The notes below the pieces were generated by a model. It saw only the letters and a list, made by a program, of their open reading frames with translations. It did no database searches and had not been told where the DNA came from. Of a stretch of DNA of 64,000 nucleotides, positions 15,762 to 24,904 are shown in pieces. This DNA comes from Hyphomonadaceae bacterium UBA1849 (GTDB lineage Bacteria; Pseudomonadota; Alphaproteobacteria; Caulobacterales; Hyphomonadaceae). A program made the position numbers and the translations under genes. Position 1 is the first letter of the stretch. Each line of letters starts with the position of its first letter. The stretch covers positions 1 through 64,000 of the forward strand of contig DDIN01000002.1 in NCBI GenBank assembly GCA_002338565.1, given 5' to 3'.

Positions 15762-18719
15762 ATGGCTGATACAGACAACACCTCCGAAGGCGGACGCGAT
15801 TACCGCGAGACGCTTTTCCTTCCGAAAACCGAATTTCCGATGCGTGCGGGCCTTCCGAAGGCCGAGCCTCAGTGGATCGAGAAATGGGATGAGCTGAAGC
15901 TTTATGAGCGCCTGCGCGAAGAGAGCAAAGACCGTCCGAAATTCGTCTACCATGACGGCCCTCCATACGCGAACGGCGACATCCACCTCGGCACCGCGAT
16001 GAACAAAATCCTGAAGGATATTGTCTGCCGCTCTCACCAGATGTCCGGCTATGACGCTGGCTTCATCCCGGGCTGGGACTGCCACGGTCTGCCAATCGAG
16101 TGGAAGGTGGAAGAACAGTTCCGCGCCAAAGGCAAAACTAAAGAGCAGGTGACCGGTTCAGAATTCCGCGCCGCCTGCCGCGAGTATGCTGCGCATTGGA
16201 TCGACGTCCAGCGCGAACAGTTCCGTCGCCTTGGTGTGAACGCGGAATGGTATGAAAAAGACGGTGATCCGAACACTGGACCATACCTGACCATGCGTTT
16301 TGAGTCCGAAGCGAAGATCGTTTCTGAATTCCTGACCATCGCAATGTCCGGTCTTCTGTATCGCGGCGCGAAGCCGATCATGTGGTCTCCGGTGGAGCAA
16401 ACCGCGCTCGCTGAAGCCGAGGTTGAGTATCACGACCGCAAGGCGACAACGATCTGGGTGAAATTCCCTGTTGTTGGCGAAGACTTCCCGGTAGTCATCT
16501 GGACGACAACTCCGTGGACCATCCCTGCGAACCAGGCGGTCAGCTTCAACCCGAAGATCAGTTATGGCCTCTATGAGGTAAAAGCTGTGATGTCCGAGGA
16601 AGAGCTGGGCTTCAAACCGTTTGCAGAAGTCGGCGACCGTCTCGCAGTGGCAGATAATCTTGCCGCCGACGTGTTCGGCGCAGCGAAGGTCTCTGAATAT
16701 ACACGCGTGAGCGATGTCGATCCGACAGGCTGGACGCTGAAGCACCCGTTCAACGGCGCTGAGTTTGGCGAAGGCTTCTGGGATCATGAAGTGCCAATGC
16801 TCGCCGGTGATCACGTCACTGATGATGCGGGTACGGGCTTCGTACACACCGCGCCAGCGCACGGTGATGATGACTATATCGTCTTTCTGAACTCTGGCCG
16901 TACGGCCAAGGAAATCCGCGATATTGTTGATCCGGAAGGCGCTTACCGTCCGGACGTGCCACGCTTCGCAGGCCTCGATATCATCCGCACATCCGGCAAG
17001 AAGCGCGGACAGGACGGCAAGGCCGGCCCTGAAGTGCTGAAAGCCCTTACAGAAGTTGGCGCGCTGCTTGGCCGTGGCATGACCACGCTGCGTGATGCGC
17101 ACTCATGGCGCTCCAAAGCGCCGGTTATCCGCCGTGCGACACCGCAATGGTTCATCGCGATGGATAAAGCCGACCGTGATGGCAAAACCCTGCGTGACAA
17201 AGCGCTGGCTGGTATCGACCAAACGGACTTTGTGCCAGCTGCTGGCCGCAACCGCATCCGCTCCATGGTGGAAGGCCGCCCGGACTGGCTGATTTCCCGT
17301 CAGCGTAACTGGGGTGTGCCGCTTACACTCTTCGTGAATGCCGATGGCGAGCCGCATACGGTTCTGCCGCAAGCGTCTGAAATCAACGCCCGTATCCTCG
17401 AAACCATCCGCAATGGTGGCGTCGATGCATGGTTCACCGCTGAGAAAGCCGATCTGCTCGGCCCGGGCGTGAATGTGCATGAGTGGGAGAAGGTGACAGA
17501 CGTTCTGGACGTCTGGTTCGATTCCGGAACCACCCACGCCTTCACCCTGCGCGAGCGCGGCATCATTGATGACGCGACCGGCCAGGCTGACGTGTATCTG
17601 GAAGGCTCTGACCAGCACCGTGGCTGGTTCCAGTCTTCGCTTCTGGAAAGCTGCGCCACACGTGGCATCGCGCCGTACAAAACGGTCGTCACGCACGGCT
17701 TCATCGTGGACGGCGAAGGCCGCAAAATGTCGAAGTCTATCGGCAATACGGTGAACCCGCTCGACGTTGCCCAGAAGAATGGTATCGAAATCCTGCGCCT
17801 CTGGACGGCGACGTCTGATTTCACAGAAGACCTGCGCATCTCTGACGAGATCCTGAAGGCGAATGTCGAAAGCTATCGCCGCCTGCGGAACACGTTCCGC
17901 TACCTGCTCGGCGCGCTCGACGGCTATTCAGAAGACGAGAACGTACCGCTGGAAGATATGCCGGGTCTGGAGCGCTGGGTGCTGCATCGCATCTCAGAGC
18001 TCGATGTTCTGGTGAAGTCTTCCTACGGGAAATTTGACTATAAGCGGATCATGTCTGCGCTGATCAATTTCTGCGGTGTGGACCTCTCTGCGGTTTACTT
18101 CGATATCCGTAAGGATGCGCTCTACTGTGATCCAATCAGCTCGACGCGTCGCCGCGCGAATCGCATGGTGATGAACGAGCTTCTCAAGCGCCTTTGTCTC
18201 TGGCTGGCGCCGGTTATGCCGTTCACAACCGAGGAAGCGTTCCAGACAAGCCATCTGGCGGGCATGTCTGACAGTGTGCACCTTCTGACCTTCGAAGATG
18301 TGCCTTCAGACTGGAAGAATGATGAACTCGCTGAAAAGTGGGCGAAAATCTTCAAAGTCCGTCGTGTCGTGACGGGCGCGCTGGAAGTCGAGCGCCGCGA
18401 AAAGCGTATCGGTTCGTCGCTGGAGGCGGCTCCGGTGGTTCACATTGAAGACGCCGACCTGCTTGGCGCGTTCAATGGCGAAGATGCGGCTGATCTCTTC
18501 ATCACATCCAAGGCAATTCTGACCGACGCACCAGCGCCGGGCGTCGCCTTCCGCATGGAAGATGTGCCGGGAGTTGCGGTTGTGCCGGGAATGGCCGAAG
18601 GTCGCAAATGTGCTCGCAGCTGGAAGTATTTCGATCCTGCCGAAGCGCTGGATGACTTCCCGGATATCACACCGCGTGATGCCGCGGCGGTGATGGAATG
18701 GGACCAGTCGAATGGCTAA
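15762..18719 (+). CDS. ileS: Isoleucyl-tRNA synthetase
   Basis: A 985-residue class I synthetase, a usual length. The HIGH motif reads PYANGDIHLG at 68-77 and the KMSKS motif is at 655-659 (GRKMSKSIGN). The CP1 editing domain lies between them, with TTTPWTIPANQA and the GTGFVHTAPAHGDDD stretch that hydrolyses Val-tRNA(Ile). The C-terminal anticodon-binding domain follows. It is cytoplasmic and charges tRNA-Ile. The last eight bases overlap the start of lspA, so the two are translationally coupled, an arrangement common in proteobacteria. Confidence 0.98.
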   Translation: MADTDNTSEGGRDYRETLFLPKTEFPMRAGLPKAEPQWIEKWDELKLYERLREESKDRPKFVYHDGPPYANGDIHLGTAMNKILKDIVCRSHQMSGYDAGFIPGWDCHGLPIEWKVEEQFRAKGKTKEQVTGSEFRAACREYAAHWIDVQREQFRRLGVNAEWYEKDGDPNTGPYLTMRFESEAKIVSEFLTIAMSGLLYRGAKPIMWSPVEQTALAEAEVEYHDRKATTIWVKFPVVGEDFPVVIWTTTPWTIPANQAVSFNPKISYGLYEVKAVMSEEELGFKPFAEVGDRLAVADNLAADVFGAAKVSEYTRVSDVDPTGWTLKHPFNGAEFGEGFWDHEVPMLAGDHVTDDAGTGFVHTAPAHGDDDYIVFLNSGRTAKEIRDIVDPEGAYRPDVPRFAGLDIIRTSGKKRGQDGKAGPEVLKALTEVGALLGRGMTTLRDAHSWRSKAPVIRRATPQWFIAMDKADRDGKTLRDKALAGIDQTDFVPAAGRNRIRSMVEGRPDWLISRQRNWGVPLTLFVNADGEPHTVLPQASEINARILETIRNGGVDAWFTAEKADLLGPGVNVHEWEKVTDVLDVWFDSGTTHAFTLRERGIIDDATGQADVYLEGSDQHRGWFQSSLLESCATRGIAPYKTVVTHGFIVDGEGRKMSKSIGNTVNPLDVAQKNGIEILRLWTATSDFTEDLRISDEILKANVESYRRLRNTFRYLLGALDGYSEDENVPLEDMPGLERWVLHRISELDVLVKSSYGKFDYKRIMSALINFCGVDLSAVYFDIRKDALYCDPISSTRRRANRMVMNELLKRLCLWLAPVMPFTTEEAFQTSHLAGMSDSVHLLTFEDVPSDWKNDELAEKWAKIFKVRRVVTGALEVERREKRIGSSLEAAPVVHIEDADLLGAFNGEDAADLFITSKAILTDAPAPGVAFRMEDVPGVAVVPGMAEGRKCARSWKYFDPAEALDDFPDITPRDAAAVMEWDQSNG

Positions 18720-19326
18720 AATGAATGTATCCCGCGTAGTCTGGGCGATTGCGGTTGCTGGCGTGATCTTTTTTCTCGACCAGCTGACCAAGCACCTTGT
18801 GCTGCGCGAGGATGTGTTCAATGCGCTGGCGTGCCTCGATCGCACCCAGCCTTGCGGCAAAATCGAGATTTCCTCTGTGATGGATTTCTCAATGGTCTGG
18901 AACCGCGGTTTCAGCTTTGGCATGGCTCAGTCTGAAGGCTGGGCGCGCTGGGCGCTCGTGGCGGTCCAGTTCGGCGTATCTGCCCTGTTCCTTGGCTGGC
19001 TGCTTCAGGCGAAGCACCGGGTAACCGCACTGTCGCTTGCAATGGTGATTGGCGGCGCGCTGGGCAATGTGATCGACCGCATACGTTTCGGCGCTGTGGT
19101 CGATTTCTTCGATTTTTCAGGGCCATGGTTCGGGATTGAATTTACCCTTCCTGGCTTCATGGCTGGATTGGAAAGCATATTTACGCCAGAGCACCTGCTT
19201 GACGGCAGGCTCGGGCTGGGCTTTCCCTATGTGTTCAATATTGCAGATGCAGGGATTACCGTCGGCGCGATTCTGTTGCTCATCGATCAATTCTTACTGA
19301 AGCGTCATGATGTAGACGCTAGATGA
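18712..19326 (+). CDS. lspA: Prolipoprotein signal peptidase (SPase II)
   Basis: A 204-residue integral membrane aspartyl protease with four membrane segments. Catalytic Asp122 lies in GNVIDRIRFG and Asp179 in FNIADA; the N-terminal FFLDQLTKHLV and VWNRGFSFGM motifs are also canonical. It removes the signal peptide at the lipid-modified Cys of prolipoproteins. At 204 residues it is longer than the usual 160-170 because of an insert of about 30 residues (about 137-170) between the two catalytic aspartates. It overlaps ileS by eight bases, and a lipoprotein gene follows at once. Confidence 0.96.
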   Translation: MAKMNVSRVVWAIAVAGVIFFLDQLTKHLVLREDVFNALACLDRTQPCGKIEISSVMDFSMVWNRGFSFGMAQSEGWARWALVAVQFGVSALFLGWLLQAKHRVTALSLAMVIGGALGNVIDRIRFGAVVDFFDFSGPWFGIEFTLPGFMAGLESIFTPEHLLDGRLGLGFPYVFNIADAGITVGAILLLIDQFLLKRHDVDAR

Positions 19327-19379
19327 GCTGGAAAATCCGCGCTAGGAAGACGTAAACCGGAATGAAAGAGGCAAGTTCG

Positions 19380-19937
19380 ATGAAATCAAAGGCGTTCGCA
19401 GTGTGTGGTGTCGCGATAGCCGCAGTTGGTCTGGCAGGCTGTAGCTCGCTTGGTCAGTCTTCGGGATTTGCCCGCACAACTCCTGACGAGTTCAACGTTG
19501 TCACGAAGCCGCCTCTGGTCGTTCCACCGGAATATGCGCTGCGTCCACCGGCGGTTGGTGCTGTTTTGCCAGCTGAGCTGCAGAATCAGGGCAATCCGGG
19601 CCGCACAATTCTGTTCGGACAGGATCTTGGTCAGAGCGCATCCGCAGGTGAGCGCTCGCTTGTGACAGCTGCTGGCGCAGCCGCTGCTGACCCGACTGTC
19701 CGCACTCAGGTTGATTTCGAAAGCGCACAAATCATGCGTAAGCCGAACACAATCGTCGGCCAGATCTTTGACTTTGTTCCACTGAACAACACTTCTACAG
19801 ATGCAGACGGCAATCCGCTGGACGCTGATGCAGAAGCGGCGCGCCTGCGCCAGATTGATTCTGTAAACAGCGCGACCGGCGGTGGCACTGTTGTAATTGA
19901 ATACGGAGAGGCAGGTTTCAAACTGCCGGGCACTTAG
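19380..19937 (+). CDS. DUF3035 lipoprotein
   Basis: A 185-residue protein from the ATG at 19380, preceded by AAAGAGG; an upstream ATG at 19362 has a poorer site. The signal peptide ends in the lipobox LAGC (Cys at about residue 20), so it should be an outer- or inner-membrane lipoprotein processed by the adjacent lspA product. The stretch PDEFNVVTKPPLVVPPEY-LRPP is the hallmark of DUF3035, a small alphaproteobacterial family with beta-barrel-assembly-associated annotation. Exact role unknown. Downstream are two M16 peptidases, likely in the same operon (39 bases apart). Confidence 0.88.
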   Translation: MKSKAFAVCGVAIAAVGLAGCSSLGQSSGFARTTPDEFNVVTKPPLVVPPEYALRPPAVGAVLPAELQNQGNPGRTILFGQDLGQSASAGERSLVTAAGAAAADPTVRTQVDFESAQIMRKPNTIVGQIFDFVPLNNTSTDADGNPLDADAEAARLRQIDSVNSATGGGTVVIEYGEAGFKLPGT

Positions 19938-19976
19938 GCCCATTAGACATCATCAGACAGGGAGGCCCCTTACCCG

Positions 19977-21347
19977 ATGCGATTGATCCGTTCACTGGCC
20001 CTCGCAGGGGCCTTGTCCTGCGCTGCCCCGATGGCGCTGCTTGCGCCGCAGGCTGTCGCTTCAAGCGAAACTGAAGCCTGGGCACCAGAAACCTTCACCC
20101 TCGAAAATGGTATGGAAGTCATCGTGCTTCCTGATCACCGTGCGCCGGTTGTGACGCATATGGTGTGGTACCGTGTTGGCGCGGCAGACGAGCTGCCTGG
20201 CAAATCCGGTATTGCTCACCTGTTCGAGCACCTCATGTTCAAAGCGACTGACGACATTCCGGCTGGCGAATTTTCTAAAATCGTCGCCCGCAATGGCGGT
20301 CAGGACAATGCTTTCACAAGCTGGGACTACACAGCATATTATCAGCGCGTCGCCGTCGACCGTCTCGAAACGATGATGGAAATGGAAGCCGAGCGCATGA
20401 CCGACCTCATCCTCTCTGAGGATCAGGTTCTGCCAGAGCGCGACGTTGTTGTTGAAGAGCGCCGCCAGCGCATTGAGAACAATCCGGGCGCGATCCTGTT
20501 CGAAATGATGATGGATGAGCTGTTCGAAGGCCATCCGTACGAAATTTCGATCATCGGCTATATGGACGAAGTCACACAGCTGACCCTTCAGGACGCGAAT
20601 GATTTCTACGGCTATTGGTATGGTCCGCAGAACGCAATTCTCGTCGTCGCAGGTGACATCACAGCTGCAGAGCTGCGTCCGCTTGCTGAAGACATTTATG
20701 GTTCGATCGAGCCGACAGCCGATCTGGAAGAGCGCGTCTGGCCGGAAGTTCAGCCACTTACTGAGTCCATGACGCTCACACACTCTGACCCGAAAGTGCG
20801 TCAGGAAGAGTGGGATCAGTACTGGCAGTCCACGTCTTACAGCGTGAACACAGAAACGCTTGAGCCGCACGCGCTTGATCTTGCCGCGCAAATCCTTGGT
20901 GGTGGCCGCACAAGCCGTCTCTATCAGGAGCTGGTAGAAGAGCAGGGCGTTGCTGTCAGCGCCTATGCGTTCAGCTGGACTGACCTGCGTGCAACCGGCC
21001 TGTTTGGCATGGGCGCGTCGCCTGCAATGGGTGTCGACCTTGAAACGGTTTCAGAAGCCGCACACGCAGTTCTGGCTGATTTCATTGAGAACGGCCCAAC
21101 TGAAGAAGAACTGGCGCGTGCTCAATCCAGCATGATCGCTAGCTCCATCTTCCAGCGCGACAACCAGGCGAGCATGGCTCAGCTTTACGGTAGCGCTGCA
21201 GCGCGTGGTGATGACCTTGATCGCATCGCGACATGGCCACAGGAAATTGAGTCTGTGACACCAGAAATGGTTCGGGAAGCGCTTGCGCGTTACATCGCTG
21301 ACCAACCGTCTATTCAAACCCAGTTGCTGGTTCCGGAGGAAAGCTAA
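19977..21347 (+). CDS. Exported M16 zinc peptidase (pitrilysin family), catalytic
   Basis: A 456-residue periplasmic protease with a signal peptide of about 29 residues ending ...PQAVASS. The inverse zinc motif HxxEH is present as HLFEH within GIAHLFEHLMFKAT (about 79-83), and the third ligand Glu lies in ERDVVVEERRQR about 75 residues later. A C-terminal M16 domain follows (NILVVAGDIT, GGGRTSRLYQELVEE). It forms a tandem pair with the next gene, which lacks the motif; in alphaproteobacteria such active/inactive pairs form a heterodimer degrading peptides. The ATG is 39 bases downstream of the lipoprotein gene. Confidence 0.93.
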   Translation: MRLIRSLALAGALSCAAPMALLAPQAVASSETEAWAPETFTLENGMEVIVLPDHRAPVVTHMVWYRVGAADELPGKSGIAHLFEHLMFKATDDIPAGEFSKIVARNGGQDNAFTSWDYTAYYQRVAVDRLETMMEMEAERMTDLILSEDQVLPERDVVVEERRQRIENNPGAILFEMMMDELFEGHPYEISIIGYMDEVTQLTLQDANDFYGYWYGPQNAILVVAGDITAAELRPLAEDIYGSIEPTADLEERVWPEVQPLTESMTLTHSDPKVRQEEWDQYWQSTSYSVNTETLEPHALDLAAQILGGGRTSRLYQELVEEQGVAVSAYAFSWTDLRATGLFGMGASPAMGVDLETVSEAAHAVLADFIENGPTEEELARAQSSMIASSIFQRDNQASMAQLYGSAAARGDDLDRIATWPQEIESVTPEMVREALARYIADQPSIQTQLLVPEES

Positions 21348-21348
21348 C

Positions 21349-22806
21349 ATGAATTTGAAACTGCTTTCTCTTGGCGTTGCGGGTGCAGCGCTTCTGTCAG
21401 CCTGTGCAACAAGCACGCCTGTAAACGAGCCGGCTCCGGTTTCTGTCGCGACACCGCCTCCGGTTGTTGAGACAGTTGAAGAAGAAGCCAAAACGGGTCT
21501 TTCCAACATTCAGGTTGTTGAAGCCTCCGGTGGTTATTCTGCATGGCTGGTCAGCGAACCGGCGATTCCGATTGTGTCCATCAACATGGCATGGAGCGGC
21601 GGTGAAACGTCTGACCCTGAAGGTCTGACGGGTGCAACCGGCCTCATGACCTACATGATGAACGAAGGTGCGGGTGAACTCGACTCCAATGCGTATGCAA
21701 CGCGTATGGAAGAGCTGAACATGTCCTTCGGGTGTACATCTGGCGATGACTGGACGTCTTGTTCCATGTCTACCCTGTCTGAAAACTTCGAAGAAGCGAT
21801 GGATATGGTCCGCATGGGCCTGACAGAGACACGCTTTGATGCGGCGCCGTTTGAGCGTTCCATCGAAGAAACTCTGATCGCCCTTCAGCGCGCTGAAACC
21901 AATCCGGGCACACTCGCACGTCGTGCACTTTACGAGACCATCTATCCTGAAGGTCACCCGTATGCGCGCTATGCGACACCGGACACAGTTCAGGCCGTAA
22001 CCGTCGACGATCTGCGCACGCAGCGTGACAACATCATGGTTCAGGACACGCTTCTGATCACGGCTGTTGGCGACATTTCAGAAGAGCGTCTTCTGGCCGC
22101 TATGGAATCAACTTTCGCAGGTCTGCCGGAGAGCGGTACGACTGCGGTTGTTGAAGATGTTGTTCTTCTGAATCCGCCTGCAGAGCCGGTCGTACGTGAT
22201 CTGCCTCAGCCGCAGTCTCTGGTCGCTTTCACAGCGCCAGGCGTTGACCGCGATGATCCGGATTTCTTCGCAGCTTATGTTGCGAACTATATCCTGGGCG
22301 GCGGTGGTTTCTCTGCCCGTCTCATGGATGAAATCCGTGAGAAGCGCGGTCTGACTTACGGCATCTACACCTCTCTGTCGTCTCAGGATCACCTGTCTCG
22401 CTGGAGCGGATCGTCCCAGACGATGAACGAACGTGCTGGCGAACTGATCGGTCGTACACAGGCTGAACTTTACCGCCTCGCGACGGAAGGCCCGACAGAA
22501 GCTGAACTCGAAGATGCGAAGTCCTATCTGACGGGTGCATACCCGCTCGGCTTTGACTCCAACGCGAAGATTGCCGGCCAGATGATGGGCGTGCGTCAGG
22601 ACGAGCTGGGCATCGACTATTTCGAGCGTCGGAATGAACTCGTGAACGCTGTGACGATTGAAGAAGTCCGCAGCGTGGCAGCAGAATATCTGATGCCTGA
22701 AAACTTCACGTTTGTCGTCGTCGGTCAGCCGGAAGAACTCGATATGATTGGTGAGTACTTCCAGGACTCACTGGCGCCTTCTGCTGAAGAAGAAGCTACT
22801 GAATAG
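21349..22806 (+). CDS. M16-family lipoprotein lacking the zinc motif (partner subunit)
   Basis: A 485-residue protein starting one base after the previous stop, with GGAGGAAAG as ribosome site. The signal peptide MNLKLLSLGVAGAALLSAC gives a lipobox (LSAC), so it is membrane anchored. The M16 fold is recognisable (IPIVSINMAWSGGETSDPEG, ILGGGGFSARLMDEIREKRGLTYGIY), but where the active partner has HLFEH this one has LMTYMM. It is therefore inactive on its own and probably supplies the second half of the peptidase chamber. The R-Y pair of the C-terminal domain (RGLTYGIY) is kept. Confidence 0.92.
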   Translation: MNLKLLSLGVAGAALLSACATSTPVNEPAPVSVATPPPVVETVEEEAKTGLSNIQVVEASGGYSAWLVSEPAIPIVSINMAWSGGETSDPEGLTGATGLMTYMMNEGAGELDSNAYATRMEELNMSFGCTSGDDWTSCSMSTLSENFEEAMDMVRMGLTETRFDAAPFERSIEETLIALQRAETNPGTLARRALYETIYPEGHPYARYATPDTVQAVTVDDLRTQRDNIMVQDTLLITAVGDISEERLLAAMESTFAGLPESGTTAVVEDVVLLNPPAEPVVRDLPQPQSLVAFTAPGVDRDDPDFFAAYVANYILGGGGFSARLMDEIREKRGLTYGIYTSLSSQDHLSRWSGSSQTMNERAGELIGRTQAELYRLATEGPTEAELEDAKSYLTGAYPLGFDSNAKIAGQMMGVRQDELGIDYFERRNELVNAVTIEEVRSVAAEYLMPENFTFVVVGQPEELDMIGEYFQDSLAPSAEEEATE

Positions 22807-22840
22807 CCCTGATTTCGGCTGAAACAGCTGTTAACAGTCT

Positions 22841-22876
22841 ACGGCCTGCCCATATCGGGCGGGCCGTATTTCTTTT
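22841..22876 (+). terminator. Rho-independent terminator of the ileS-to-M16 operon
   Basis: Stem ACGGCC-T-GCCC (22841-22851) pairs with GGGC-G-GGCCGT (22857-22867) around a five-base loop, followed by ATTTCTTTT. It lies 35 bases past the second M16 gene and 13 bases before mutL. Confidence 0.88.
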
Positions 22877-22888
22877 AAACTAGCGGCT

Positions 22889-24853
22889 ATGCCTGATGAT
22901 TCGTCCCTCCATACGCCAGAACAATCCCGCCTGAACCGCGCTGGCGGAATCCGCCTGCTGCCACCTGATGCGGTAAACCGGATCGCGGCTGGTGAAGTGG
23001 TGGAACGCCCCGCTGCGGCCATCAAGGAACTCGTTGAGAACGCACTCGATGCGGGCGCACGCCATATTACCATTGAAGCCGAGGAAGGTGGATGTACTTT
23101 CTTCCGCGTGAGCGATGACGGCTGCGGTATGGACGCAGACGAGCTAACGCTCGCTGTGGAGCGCCATGCCACATCCAAATTGCTCTCCGACGAAAATGGC
23201 CGTGTGGACCTTCTCAATATCTCGACGCTTGGCTTTCGCGGCGAGGCTTTGCCATCCATCGGCTCGGTTGCCCGTATGACGCTGCTCTCGCGCTCTGAAA
23301 GCTCGGACGATGCGTTTGAGCTGAAAGTCGAAGCAGGCCGCAAGAACGATCCGAAACCTGCCGCCTGGAAAGGGCTTCTTCCGCACGGGACGAGCATCAC
23401 GGTCGAAGACCTTTTCTACGCCACGCCAGCGCGGCTTAAGTTCATGAAATCCTCGCGCGCCGAAGCGATGGCTGTCTCTGACACCTGTCGCCGTCTCGCC
23501 ATGTCGCGCGCTGATGTCGGTTTCGAGCTCACGCAGAACGGACGCTCCGTCTTTCGGCTGAAGGCCGAAGGCGGTACGCCGGAAGACTCTCGTCTGGCCC
23601 GTCTTGGGGCCATTATGGGCCGTGAGTTTCGTGATAACGCGATGCAGATCGACGCTGAGAAAGAAGGCGTCCGCATTTCCGGTTTTGCAGGCCTGCCAAC
23701 GCTCAATCGCGGCAATAACCAGCATCAATATCTCTTCGTGAACGGTCGTCCGGTGAAGGATAAACTGCTCACCGGTGTTATCCGCGCGGCGTATCAGGAC
23801 TTCCTTGCGCGGGACCGTCACCCGATGGCGGCTCTTTTCGTTGATCTTGATCCCGAAGCCGTGGACGTGAACGTGCACCCGGCGAAGACCGAAGTGCGCT
23901 TTCGTGACGCCGGTCTGGTGCGCGGCCTGTTGATCGGAGCGCTCCGTCACGCGCTGGCAGATGCAGGTCACCGCGCATCCACAACAGTGGCAGGTCAGGC
24001 GCTCGGCAAAGTGAATGTCGAGCAGGAACGCCCGACCGCGAGCCTGTGGCGTGCCTCCAGCTTGCATGCCGAACCGGCGGAGCGTCCGGTCATGCCGCAA
24101 CGCCCATGGGGCGGCGATTTTGAGCCTCAACCGGTTCAGCCAGACCCGTCTGTAAATTTCCGCTCTGATGCACCTGTCCCTATGCCCGAAGGCTTTCGCG
24201 AACCTGCGCGGACCATGGACGATCCAATGTCCGTCCGTGTCGAGCAGGACAGGTCTGCGCCAGAGGTTGAAGCACTGCCGCTCGGCCTCGCCAAAGCTCA
24301 GCTGCACGAAACCTATGTGATCGCGCAGACCAAAGACGGTATCGTTATCGTCGACCAGCACGCAGCCCATGAGCGTCTCGTCTATGAGCGCATGAAAGCG
24401 GACATGGCCGAGAGCGGCGTGAAGCGTCAGGCGCTGCTTATTCCCGAGGTTGTCGAGCTCTCAGAAGATGAGGCAGAACGCGTTCTGTCGCGGGCGCCAG
24501 AGCTTGAAGCGATGGGCCTTGAGATCGAACCCTTTGGCGGCGGCGCGATTTGTGTGCGGGCCACGCCAGCACTGTTCGGCAATATGAATGTCCACGGTCT
24601 GATACAGGATCTGGCCGATGACTTCGTTGAGTATGATGCCGGCCTCTCGCTGAAGGAGCGTTTTGAAGAGGTGATGGGCAATATGGCCTGTCGCGGGTCC
24701 GTCCGGGCAGGGCGCAGACTGACCTCTGAAGAAATGAACTCCCTTCTTCGTCAAATGGAAGCGACACCCTATTCCGGTCAGTGCAATCACGGCCGCCCGA
24801 CATATGTCGAACTCAAGCTCGCCGACATTGAACGCCTGTTCGGGCGGCGCTGA
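22889..24853 (+). CDS. mutL: DNA mismatch repair protein MutL (endonuclease type)
   Basis: A 654-residue MutL. The N-terminal GHKL ATPase has VVERPAAAIKELVENALDAG, DDGCGM and GFRGEALPSI. The C-terminal dimerisation/endonuclease domain carries DQHA-x2-E-x4-E (Asp489 to Glu500) together with ACRGSVRAG and CNHGRPT, the metal-site motifs of nicking MutL proteins. Hence it should nick the strand itself, as in bacteria without MutH. The linker between the two halves (about 355-460) is proline-rich and poorly conserved, as usual. It follows a terminator, so it has its own promoter. Confidence 0.97.
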   Translation: MPDDSSLHTPEQSRLNRAGGIRLLPPDAVNRIAAGEVVERPAAAIKELVENALDAGARHITIEAEEGGCTFFRVSDDGCGMDADELTLAVERHATSKLLSDENGRVDLLNISTLGFRGEALPSIGSVARMTLLSRSESSDDAFELKVEAGRKNDPKPAAWKGLLPHGTSITVEDLFYATPARLKFMKSSRAEAMAVSDTCRRLAMSRADVGFELTQNGRSVFRLKAEGGTPEDSRLARLGAIMGREFRDNAMQIDAEKEGVRISGFAGLPTLNRGNNQHQYLFVNGRPVKDKLLTGVIRAAYQDFLARDRHPMAALFVDLDPEAVDVNVHPAKTEVRFRDAGLVRGLLIGALRHALADAGHRASTTVAGQALGKVNVEQERPTASLWRASSLHAEPAERPVMPQRPWGGDFEPQPVQPDPSVNFRSDAPVPMPEGFREPARTMDDPMSVRVEQDRSAPEVEALPLGLAKAQLHETYVIAQTKDGIVIVDQHAAHERLVYERMKADMAESGVKRQALLIPEVVELSEDEAERVLSRAPELEAMGLEIEPFGGGAICVRATPALFGNMNVHGLIQDLADDFVEYDAGLSLKERFEEVMGNMACRGSVRAGRRLTSEEMNSLLRQMEATPYSGQCNHGRPTYVELKLADIERLFGRR

Positions 24854-24904
24854 CGCGAAGCGAGATTGCTTGATCTTGGACCGGCAAGCTCGTATCGCAC
24901 ACTC

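Noticed and set aside
16158..17102. A 314-codon frame antisense to ileS
   Set aside because: Shadow of a highly conserved gene.
23144..24370. A 408-codon frame antisense to mutL
   Set aside because: mutL motifs occupy the region on the other strand; no independent coding evidence.
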